NCBI GenBank assembly: GCA_964557285.1
Contig: CAZKZS010000068.1
Coordinates: 1-17,874, forward strand
Source: SB15 sp964557285
GTDB lineage: Bacteria; Chloroflexota; Anaerolineae; Aggregatilineales; J027
Reading direction: 5' to 3'
DNA: 17,874 nucleotides
The notes beneath the pieces are model-generated. The model made no database searches. It was not told where the DNA came from and saw only the letters and a list, made by a program, of their open reading frames with translations. Both the position numbers and the translations under genes were made by a program. Of this stretch, positions 1 through 6,697 are shown in pieces (the stretch's first letter is position 1; each line of letters begins with the position of its first letter).

Positions 1-431
1 GGACAACTTGAGGGTTTTTGCCCTATAACTTTCATCCAGCCAGAGTGTTTATGGGCGGCGGCGCTCCCTTTTTAGGATATACGCTGGCGGTGTTAAGCAT
101 TATTGGCGGCGCAAAAATGGCAACGATTCTGCTAGTCATGGGGCTGCCCCTGGTCGATTTGGGATGGCAGGCCAGCAGCCGCCTGTTACACGGTAAAAAT
201 CCCTTTTCTAGTGACAGAGGGCATCTGCATTTCCGGCTGCAAGCGCTCGGCCTTTCCCCAAAAGTAATTGCGCTTGGCTATTATGCTTTTTGTGCATTTT
301 TTGGATTTATTGCCCTCACGACCAACAGCCAGCTTTTTAAACTGCTGGCACTGGGGGTTATGTTTTTGATTACGTGTACTGTTTTCCTTGTGATGACGTG
401 GCTTCAGCGAAAAACTCAGGAGCGACTATGA
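1..431 (+). CDS. WecA/MraY-type glycosyl-1-phosphate transferase, C-terminal part (partial, frameshifted at 15-19)
   Basis: This is the 3' end of a polytopic membrane enzyme of the family that moves a sugar phosphate from a UDP-sugar to undecaprenyl phosphate, the first step of wall or surface polysaccharide synthesis. Three things support the family: the stretch PYNFHPARVFMG, the late loop with D-R-G-HLHFRL that matches the WecA-type D-x-x-HLHHRL motif, and three hydrophobic segments. The upstream part lies outside the window. The visible start has two defects. Frame 3 has a stop at 9-11, and restoring one T in the T5 run at 15-19 would rejoin frame 1 as GFLPYNF. The family motif MGDSG reads MGGG, as if three bases were lost, which removes the metal-binding aspartate. 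TTG at 18 is therefore not a real start. The stop overlaps the next ATG (ATGA). The family call is fairly sure; the exact substrate is unknown. Confidence 0.8.
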
Positions 432-877
432 CCGAATCACCTTTTCAAAAACAACGCCATCAGACTCCCCCGCCTGTTGATGAATCGCCTCCCTCCCAGG
501 AAATCTCCACTCGCCGCCCGTTAAGGACCTGCGGGTGTCTGGTGGGGGTGCTGGTCTGGCTTGCTATTCTGGTGATTTTGCCGTGTGGGTTTGTCACGCT
601 GCTGGTGGAAAAAGAAATCCGCTTTAGCCTGAGTGATTTACCAGACGATGCATTGCGGCTGTTTCTGGTGAACAGTGGCGACGTGCGGGCAGTTGGATTC
701 CAGCGTCCGGAAATGTATTCTGGCGGAGAGGACGAAGGTGAATATTGTATTCTCATCACCACGCGTTATTTTGCCTGGGAAGGAGAAGCGGAGAACGTTC
801 AAACCTGTAACTGCTACCAAAACATTGAGGGTGAATGGGCAGCGATATTAGTAGGCGGCGACAAGACATGCCGATAG
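428..877 (+). CDS. single-pass membrane protein with Cys-containing outer domain, hypothetical
   Basis: I do not recognise this 149-residue protein. It has a proline-rich, polar N-terminus (about 1-35), one hydrophobic segment at about 36-58, and a C-terminal domain of about 90 residues that should face outside. That domain carries Cys107, Cys127, Cys129 and Cys148, which could form disulfides. The start at 428 is chosen because the ATG overlaps the TGA of the transferase gene (ATGA), the usual sign of translational coupling. A longer reading from 374 would run through that gene's coding sequence and is unlikely. The context suggests an envelope role together with the upstream polysaccharide enzyme, but the sequence shows no function. 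No convincing terminator follows it. Confidence 0.7.
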   Translation: MTESPFQKQRHQTPPPVDESPPSQEISTRRPLRTCGCLVGVLVWLAILVILPCGFVTLLVEKEIRFSLSDLPDDALRLFLVNSGDVRAVGFQRPEMYSGGEDEGEYCILITTRYFAWEGEAENVQTCNCYQNIEGEWAAILVGGDKTCR

Positions 878-891
878 ACTGCTACTAACAG

Positions 892-913
892 AAATTTATC
901 CCAAATTTATCCC
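892..913 (+). repeat. tandem direct repeat, 2 x 11 bp, candidate regulator site
   Basis: AAATTTATCCC occurs twice back to back (892-902 and 903-913), followed by AAA of a would-be third copy. The period is about one helical turn, and the block ends 10 bases before the -35 box at 924. That arrangement fits a direct-repeat binding site for an activator of the following gene. The repeat is seen directly; the role is inferred. Confidence 0.55.
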
Positions 914-923
914 AAACAGTTGC

Positions 924-952
924 TTGACACACTCATAGAAATTTGCTATTTT
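924..952 (+). promoter_or_regulatory. sigma-70-type promoter with extended -10, for the Xer-like gene
   Basis: A perfect -35 box TTGACA (924-929), a 17-base spacer and the -10 box TATTTT (947-952) preceded by TG at 944-945, making an extended -10 (TGnTATTTT). Transcription would start near 959, leaving a leader of about 37 bases before the ATG at 996. AAGGA at 980-984 can serve as the ribosome binding site. Confidence 0.75.
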
Positions 953-995
953 GAAACCATGAACAAATGTTCCTCTAACAAGGACAGAACATCTC

Positions 996-1910
996 ATGGC
1001 GACTCAGCAGTTACCGCTTTTCTTACAGGCTGGTTATCTTACAGCACACTCGCCCCTCGTTCATACGATTGCCCCTTTTCAGAATTACCTGCGGAAAGAG
1101 GGCAAAACGACCAACACGATTAAAAATTTCACTTCTGATCTGCATCTTCTGTGTGAATACTTTTCGGATGACTTTCCGATAGGGCAAATTGGCACGCACG
1201 ATCTGAATCGGTTTCTGGAATGGCTGGAACATGGACGGGATAAGCCATGCAGCCGTAAAAGTTATGCCCGCCGTGTCACGACGCTGAAAGTTTTATTTAA
1301 GTGGCTGAGCAAGGAAAAAATCATTCGAGATAATCCCGCGCTGGCTGTGGTGCAGCGTTCTGGCCCGGCCCCCCTTCAACCGATTCTTTCCATGTATGAC
1401 ATTTACGATTTGCTGGAACAGACACAGCAAATGCGGCTGGCAAAACGTCCCGACCCCCGCCCCGACCTGCTGGTGCGGCTGGTGCTGGACACAGGCATTA
1501 AAAAAAGTGAGTGTATGAATATCATGCCGCAGCACATTGACCGCCGCGACTCTGACCACCCTGTTTTACTAATTCGGCATCAGAAGCCTCAGGATATTTA
1601 TAAGGAACGGCGGCTGGTGATTGAGGATAAGTTGATTCTGGATGTGCTGGATGAATATATGGAACACTATTCTCCCCGGCAGTTTTTGTTTGAATGTTCA
1701 GCGCGCAATCTGGAATATGTGCTGACGGATGCCGCACGCGCCGCCGGATTAGAAGGAAAAGTCTCGTTTGAAACTCTACGCTGGACAAGCGCGGTGCGTC
1801 AATATTTGAACGGCATTGATATGGAAGAACTGCGCGAAAAAATGGGACTCAGCCGCATTAGCTGGCGCGAAACCAGCGCGAAAATTGTCCAGTTGGCCGA
1901 ACGTTTTTAA
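996..1910 (+). CDS. tyrosine-recombinase-fold (Xer-like) protein with degenerate active site
   Basis: The 304-residue length and domain order match XerC/XerD-type recombinases: an N-terminal core-binding helical domain at about 24-118 (YLRKEGKTTNTIKNFTSDL) and a C-terminal catalytic-fold domain at about 128-304. The usual catalytic set is Arg, Lys, His, Arg, His/Trp, Tyr. The first Arg, in T-G-x-R-x-S-E, is Lys169. The HxLRH box reads ETLRW (259-263), so its His is Glu259 while Arg262 is kept. The G-H box is GL (284-285). The tyrosine nucleophile position, ten residues after that Gly, is Ser294. Strand cleavage by the normal mechanism should be impossible, while DNA binding may be kept. The frame is intact, with its own promoter, ribosome site and terminator, so this does not look like a decaying pseudogene. 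It is probably a DNA-binding protein or regulator; its target is unknown. Confidence 0.85.
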   Translation: MATQQLPLFLQAGYLTAHSPLVHTIAPFQNYLRKEGKTTNTIKNFTSDLHLLCEYFSDDFPIGQIGTHDLNRFLEWLEHGRDKPCSRKSYARRVTTLKVLFKWLSKEKIIRDNPALAVVQRSGPAPLQPILSMYDIYDLLEQTQQMRLAKRPDPRPDLLVRLVLDTGIKKSECMNIMPQHIDRRDSDHPVLLIRHQKPQDIYKERRLVIEDKLILDVLDEYMEHYSPRQFLFECSARNLEYVLTDAARAAGLEGKVSFETLRWTSAVRQYLNGIDMEELREKMGLSRISWRETSAKIVQLAERF

Positions 1911-1934
1911 GAGGGGAAAAACTCCCCTCTTTTT
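1909..1934 (+). terminator. rho-independent terminator of the Xer-like gene
   Basis: A 9-bp perfect stem, AAGAGGGGA (1909-1917) with TCCCCTCTT (1923-1931), has a 5-base loop and continues into T's to 1934. It overlaps the TAA of the Xer-like gene. On the - strand the hairpin has no U-tract, so it is a good terminator only for the + strand. Confidence 0.85.
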
Positions 1935-2712
1935 ACCCCTGAAGCAGCGATTGTGCGCCGTCAATCCAGACTTCTGTTCCGGTAATGTGTTTGGAGGCAT
2001 CGGAGGTTAAAAACAACACCAGTTCCGCCACATCCTCCGCCTTACCCGGTTTGCCATCGGTCAGGGGAACGGCCCCTTCGGGGAATTTCACAGGTTCACG
2101 CGCTTCTTCCAGGTCTTTTTTCTGTGTATTTTCATCAATATTGGATTCAATCCACCCCGGACAAATGACATTCACACGCACCTTATGTTTTGCCAGTTCC
2201 AGAGCAATCATCTTCGCAAAGGCCACCTGAGCCGCTTTGGTGCTGGCGTAGGCTGATGCACCGGAATTGCTGAACATACGTGTCCCATTGACGGATGAAG
2301 TAATGACAACTGCGCCGCCCTGTTTTTTGAGATAGGGAACGGCATACTTTACGGTGTAAAACGTCCCGTTTAAATTGATATTGATCGTTTTTTGCCAGTC
2401 TTCGGGGGAAATTTCGTCAATGGGCGCCCACAGTCCGTTAATTCCGGCGTTGGCAAACACAATATCCAACCGCCCCCACGTTCTGACCAGTTCTTCAACC
2501 GCCTTTTGCATTTCGTCCGGTTTAGAAATATCAGCAGTTAATGCTTTTGCCTCACCCCCTGCCTGTTGAATTTCCTGTACAACTTTTTGAAGTTCGTCTG
2601 CGTCGCGCCCCAGCGCCCCGATTTTCGCTCCGTTTTTTGCCAGTAGAATCGCGGTTGCTTTGCCCAGGCCGGAACCTGCCCCTGTAATTAACGCCACTTT
2701 GCCTTGCAGCAT
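1933..2712 (-). CDS. short-chain dehydrogenase/reductase (SDR), NAD(P)-dependent
   Basis: This is a 259-residue classical SDR, a soluble oxidoreductase with a Rossmann fold. It has the cofactor motif TGAGSGLG (10-17), the NAG motif (88-90), Asn113 in NINLN, the catalytic Ser140, and Y-A-S-T-K with Tyr155 and Lys159. It ends in the family's usual G-T-E-V-W-I-D-G region. The start at 2712 is preferred over a GTG at 2730 because AAGGAG lies 6 bases before this ATG and overlaps the longer reading. The closest named groups are 3-oxoacyl-ACP reductase-like or sugar/alcohol dehydrogenases; the sequence does not fix the substrate. It lies 75 bases after the rlmI-like gene on the same strand and may be read with it. 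I see no clear separate promoter. Confidence 0.9.
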   Translation of the reverse strand: MLQGKVALITGAGSGLGKATAILLAKNGAKIGALGRDADELQKVVQEIQQAGGEAKALTADISKPDEMQKAVEELVRTWGRLDIVFANAGINGLWAPIDEISPEDWQKTININLNGTFYTVKYAVPYLKKQGGAVVITSSVNGTRMFSNSGASAYASTKAAQVAFAKMIALELAKHKVRVNVICPGWIESNIDENTQKKDLEEAREPVKFPEGAVPLTDGKPGKAEDVAELVLFLTSDASKHITGTEVWIDGAQSLLQG

Positions 2713-2787
2713 GAATTTCTCCTTATCCACATGAACAATTTAAGAGAAAAGCATGAGAGGCATATGATAAACAGGGAAAAATTCGAT

Positions 2788-3957
2788 TTATATGACGCGG
2801 CAGAGCAGCCCTTTGAGATATGCCCCTTCGGGAAAGGTCAAGGCAACCGGATGGTCGGGCGGCGCTTCTAATTGCTTTAAAACCTGGGCATCACGCCCTG
2901 AATCCTCTAATGCGCCAAACACCACCTTACGGAACAAATCTGTTTCGACCAGACCGGAACAGGAAAATGTCATCAACATGCCACCGGAGTTCAATAACTG
3001 CCAGGCCAGAAAGTTAATATCTTTGTACCCCCGCAGGGCGGACTCCACATTGCGGGCAGATTTCGCAAATTTGGGTGGGTCGAGAATAATCATATCGAAG
3101 GTTTCGCCGTCGCTGCGGTAATCGCGCAGAATTTGAAACACATCTCCGGCCAGTAGAGGGGTATCTGCAAATCCATTCAGGCTTAAGTTTTGATCCGCCA
3201 GTTCCAGCGCTGCCTGTGACGCATCTACTGAAATTACCGCATCTGCGCCCGCCGCATACGCATGAACCGCAAATCCGCCTGTATAAGCAAATAGATTCAG
3301 CACCCGGCTTCCGGGACGCACCGAGTCGGCACAAATCCGGCGGTTTTCGCGCTGGTCAAGGTAAAAGCCTGTTTTATGCCCGCGCTGAATATCCACCAGA
3401 AAACGGAGGCCGTATTCTGTAATTTCTACCCGTTCCGGCGGTGCTTCGCCCAGCAATAATCCGATGGTTTCTTTTAAACCTTCTCGCTTCCGCACATCAA
3501 CATCACTGCGTTCGTAAATGCCGCGTGGATGCAGCAGGCCGTTTAAAATCTCAGCGATTTCATGTTTGTACCGTTCCATGCCTGCCGTAAGTGCCTGCAA
3601 AACCAGCCACTCTCCGTACTGGTCAACCACTAACCCCGGCAGGTAATCACTTTCCGCATGAACCAGCCGCCGCGCTTCGCCTGGAGGAATCACCCCGCGC
3701 CATTCAATTGCCTGTTTCAGTCGTCCTTCCCAGAAGGCGGCGTCAATCGGCTCATCTTCCCAGGTCAGCACGCGCAGCCGAATCGTGGACTGGGGACTCC
3801 ATAACCCGCGTGCCAGAAAGTCCCCATTTTCGGAAACCAGCGTGACAATATCCCCCATACCGGGGCTGCCGGAAAAACTTTTGATGGCTTTGGAAAAAAC
3901 CCAGGGATGGCGGCGCTGGATGGGCTTTAAACGGTCATGATGCAAAACGGCTTTCAA
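2788..3957 (-). CDS. rlmI: RlmI-type class I SAM-dependent rRNA (cytosine-C5) methyltransferase
   Basis: This 389-residue protein matches the RlmI/YccW family, which methylates a cytosine of 23S rRNA. It has an N-terminal PUA-like RNA-binding domain (about 1-75), a middle domain, and a C-terminal SAM-binding domain with NLFAYTGGFA (221-230), DPPKFAKS (293-300) and the S-C-S motif with the expected catalytic Cys333. The start is TTG at 3957, which overlaps the ligA stop (TTGA). No in-frame ATG or GTG lies nearby upstream, so translation is probably coupled to ligA. The family is certain; E. coli-like site specificity is inferred. Being read from the repair operon may simply reflect a growth-linked housekeeping unit. 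Confidence 0.88.
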   Translation of the reverse strand: MKAVLHHDRLKPIQRRHPWVFSKAIKSFSGSPGMGDIVTLVSENGDFLARGLWSPQSTIRLRVLTWEDEPIDAAFWEGRLKQAIEWRGVIPPGEARRLVHAESDYLPGLVVDQYGEWLVLQALTAGMERYKHEIAEILNGLLHPRGIYERSDVDVRKREGLKETIGLLLGEAPPERVEITEYGLRFLVDIQRGHKTGFYLDQRENRRICADSVRPGSRVLNLFAYTGGFAVHAYAAGADAVISVDASQAALELADQNLSLNGFADTPLLAGDVFQILRDYRSDGETFDMIILDPPKFAKSARNVESALRGYKDINFLAWQLLNSGGMLMTFSCSGLVETDLFRKVVFGALEDSGRDAQVLKQLEAPPDHPVALTFPEGAYLKGLLCRVI

Positions 3958-5960
3958 AATAAAATCCCCTGGTTGATTAACTGAAGCAATCCCTGTTCAT
4001 CCAGAATCGGGATGCCCAGTTCCTGCGCTCTGGTCAGTTTGCTGCCTGCCGCTTCACCCGCGACCACATAATCGGTTTTTTTGCTGACACTGCCCTTGAC
4101 ACTGCCGCCATGTGATTCAATCAGCGCAGCGGCTTCTTCGCGGCTCATGGTGGGCAGTGTTCCGGTCAGGACAAAGGTTTTCCCTGCAAGTTTGCTGCTG
4201 GCCGGAGCTTCCCGAATATCTTCCAGATTCACCCCCGCCCGTCGGAATTTTTCAATCAGGGCAAGATGATGTGGCTGTGAAAAATATTCGATAATGGCGT
4301 CCGTCGTATGTGGCCCGATACCGTCCACCCGTTGAATCTGTTCCGGCGTCGCCTGTATAAAGGCGTCCAGCGTATGAAAATGCTGAGTCAGCAGGGCGGA
4401 GACTGTTGAACCAACCCCACGAATCCCTAAACTGGCAATCAACCGTGATAGCGGACGGGATTTTGCAGCCTCTATGCTGTTCAGCAGATTATCTACCTTC
4501 TTCTGAGCAAAACCTTCAAGTTCCAGCAAGTCCTCTGCCTTGAGGAAAAACAGATCCCCTTCGTCGTGAATCAGCCCTTTTTCCAGCAGCAGGCGCACCC
4601 CATTTTCTCCTAACCCGTCAATATCCATCGCGCCGCGCGACACAAAATAAATAAGATTGCGGGCAATACGTTCCGGACAGGCCGGATTCGAGCAGTAATA
4701 AGCCACTTCCTCATCAGGGCGAATGACGGGAAAGTCACACACCGGACAGGTTTCCGGTGGCACAATCGGGATTTCGTCGCCTGTACGTGCCGCCACTACT
4801 GGCCCCACCACATAGGGAATTACATCCCCCGAACGTTTCACAATGACTCGATCCCCCAGCCGAATATCTTTTTCCCGAATGAGGTCATAATTGTGCAGGC
4901 TGGCACTTTTGACCGTGACTCCCAAAAAAACAGGCTCAAGGTCAGCCGTTGGGGTCAGCACGCCCGTCCGCCCGATGCCAATCGTCAGGCCAATCAAACG
5001 GGTGGTGACTTCTTCGGAAGGGAATTTATAAGCGGTTGCGCCGCGCGGGTCTTTGCCCACCACCCCCAATTCATCAAAAACCGCATGGTGATTCACTTTG
5101 ATGACCAGCCCATCAATTTCATAGGGCAGGCTGTGGCGGTCAAAATTTTGTGCGTAGTCTGCCGCCGCTTCAATCCGGTCAAAATGACGGGCTTCCGGCG
5201 CGGTTAAAAATCCAAGCGCTTTAAGATAGGCCAGTGTTTCCCACTGGGTTTCGGGAACATCCCCATCAGCATCCACAATGGCATAAATAAAGGCAGTCAG
5301 AGGGCGGCTGGCGGTGATACGGGAATCTTTTTGTTTGAGCGTGCCGGAAGCCGTATTCCGCGCATTTACATAGAGGGGCAGCCCATCTTCTGCCTGTTTT
5401 TCATTGATTTTTTTAAAATCATTTTTCAGAAACAGCACTTCCCCACGCACCACCAGCGTCGGCGGGACATCCTGTTTCAGCAGGCGTAGAGGAATACTTT
5501 TAATTGTGCGGACATTAGGGGTCACATCATCCCCGACATCCCCGTTGCCGCGTGTCGCCGCCTGTACCAGAATACCGTTTTTATAGGTCAGCACCACCGT
5601 CAGCCCGTCAAATTTGGGTTCGACGACAAAATCAAGCGGGGTATCTGGCGCGAGCAGCCGTTTAATCCGTTCATACCATGCGATAATGTCTGTCCGGTCA
5701 AAGGCGTTGCTCAAACTCAAAATCGGTTTGACGTGCCGCACTTTCGGTAAGTCTGAAATTGGCTCGAATCCGGCACGCTGAGTCGGCGAATCGGGGGTGA
5801 TAAGTTCCGGGTGGGCTTCCTCAATCGCTTTAAGTTCATTATAAAACTGGTCGTATTCCCCATCGGTAATGATGGGGGCGCTTAAAACATGATACCGATA
5901 GCTGTGTTCCTGAAGTTCGCGCCGCAGAAATTCAGCGCGTTGGGCGAGTTCATTGTTCAT
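3954..5960 (-). CDS. ligA: NAD+-dependent DNA ligase LigA
   Basis: This is a full-length (668 residues) bacterial ligase that seals nicks in replication and repair using NAD+. In order it has domain Ia (about 1-60), the adenylation domain with K-F-D-G and the nucleophile Lys116, an OB fold (about 320-400), a four-Cys zinc finger (Cys405, Cys408, Cys423, Cys428), helix-hairpin-helix repeats (about 440-580) and a C-terminal BRCT domain (about 588-668). The motif usually written TRGDG reads TRGNG (137-140). The ATG at 5960 overlaps the end of the SH3b gene by 11 bases, so the genes are coupled. It sits downstream of polX in the same transcription unit, a sensible pairing of gap filling with sealing. 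Confidence 0.97.
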   Translation of the reverse strand: MNNELAQRAEFLRRELQEHSYRYHVLSAPIITDGEYDQFYNELKAIEEAHPELITPDSPTQRAGFEPISDLPKVRHVKPILSLSNAFDRTDIIAWYERIKRLLAPDTPLDFVVEPKFDGLTVVLTYKNGILVQAATRGNGDVGDDVTPNVRTIKSIPLRLLKQDVPPTLVVRGEVLFLKNDFKKINEKQAEDGLPLYVNARNTASGTLKQKDSRITASRPLTAFIYAIVDADGDVPETQWETLAYLKALGFLTAPEARHFDRIEAAADYAQNFDRHSLPYEIDGLVIKVNHHAVFDELGVVGKDPRGATAYKFPSEEVTTRLIGLTIGIGRTGVLTPTADLEPVFLGVTVKSASLHNYDLIREKDIRLGDRVIVKRSGDVIPYVVGPVVAARTGDEIPIVPPETCPVCDFPVIRPDEEVAYYCSNPACPERIARNLIYFVSRGAMDIDGLGENGVRLLLEKGLIHDEGDLFFLKAEDLLELEGFAQKKVDNLLNSIEAAKSRPLSRLIASLGIRGVGSTVSALLTQHFHTLDAFIQATPEQIQRVDGIGPHTTDAIIEYFSQPHHLALIEKFRRAGVNLEDIREAPASSKLAGKTFVLTGTLPTMSREEAAALIESHGGSVKGSVSKKTDYVVAGEAAGSKLTRAQELGIPILDEQGLLQLINQGILF

Positions 5961-6696
5961 TTTGCGGAACGGCGTCCTCTGCTATGAGAAATTCCAGCGA
6001 AGCCCAGCCAAATTGACCGGGGCGAGAAATACTTTCTACCTTGCACCATTCAATATCATCAAAAAACTGCGGGCCGTCCACCACCTGCAGCACATCGCCT
6101 TCCGGTGCGACAAATTGTGCTTCTGCGGAACGGCGGGGTTCAGACCGCAGATTTAATCCTACATTGCCCGTGCCAAACACGACGACTCGCTGATTAAGCA
6201 GGCAGCCCCCCGGCAGTGAGGTTCGAGTCGGCTCAACGGTAGGCAGCGATTCAGCCTGCGTTTGCTGTGCCTGAGGGATTCCAGTAGGCAGGGCATTTAA
6301 CCCCGGCAGGGTCGGCTGAATTGCGGAAGTTACAACGATGACCTGCGGCGTTTGGTCGAGCAGCACGGCGCTGCCCAGATTCAGGGCAAAAACCAGCAGT
6401 CCCACTGCTGCCGCCCCAACCACCAGCACCAGCACCACCAGCGACCAGCAGGGCAGGTAAAGGCCGCTGTCACGCGGGACTCGTTTTCCCCGTCGCACGG
6501 GCGGCATGGGTTTGCCGGGCAGGGGGCCGGTGCTGCGCGGGGGTGCGTCATAAACGGGCGGGCTGCTGGGCGGCGGCGTCACCGGACGAAATGAACCTGT
6601 CGCATCCGAATCGCGGCGGCCTTCGTAGCCCCGACGCGGAATTTCATCTCCTCTTGGCAGGGGAGAACGGCGTGTTTTGTCGTCCATATCGCCCAT
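5950..6696 (-). CDS. single-pass membrane protein with extracytoplasmic bacterial SH3 domain
   Basis: This is a 248-residue protein. Residues 1-78 are Pro/Arg-rich and probably disordered and cytoplasmic. Residues 84-108 form one hydrophobic segment. Residues 110-163 are a Pro/Thr/Gln-rich linker, and residues 170-237 look like an SH3b domain (G-N-V-G-LNLRSEP... and F-G-W-ASLEFL), a fold that often binds cell-wall peptides. The start at 6696 is preferred to 6714 because GAGGGA precedes it by about 6 bases and the polX stop ends just one base before it. The gene overlaps ligA by 11 bases. A wall-facing membrane protein between polX and ligA is unexpected; I cannot say whether it has a repair role or is just carried in the operon. 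Confidence 0.82.
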   Translation of the reverse strand: MGDMDDKTRRSPLPRGDEIPRRGYEGRRDSDATGSFRPVTPPPSSPPVYDAPPRSTGPLPGKPMPPVRRGKRVPRDSGLYLPCWSLVVLVLVVGAAAVGLLVFALNLGSAVLLDQTPQVIVVTSAIQPTLPGLNALPTGIPQAQQTQAESLPTVEPTRTSLPGGCLLNQRVVVFGTGNVGLNLRSEPRRSAEAQFVAPEGDVLQVVDGPQFFDDIEWCKVESISRPGQFGWASLEFLIAEDAVPQNEQ

Positions 6697-6697
6697 C

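Noticed and set aside
18..20. TTG as a true start for the transferase
   Set aside because: Family homology continues upstream in another frame (GF before LPYNF), so this is an internal position after a frameshift or error.
996..1910. Evidence for an integrated element next to the Xer-like gene
   Set aside because: No att-like direct repeats, tRNA end, excisionase or phage genes flank it, and the active site is degenerate, so an active integrase of a mobile element is unlikely.
1909..1934. Bidirectional terminator for the convergent SDR gene
   Set aside because: On the - strand the hairpin is followed by A's, not T's, so only the + strand has a proper terminator.
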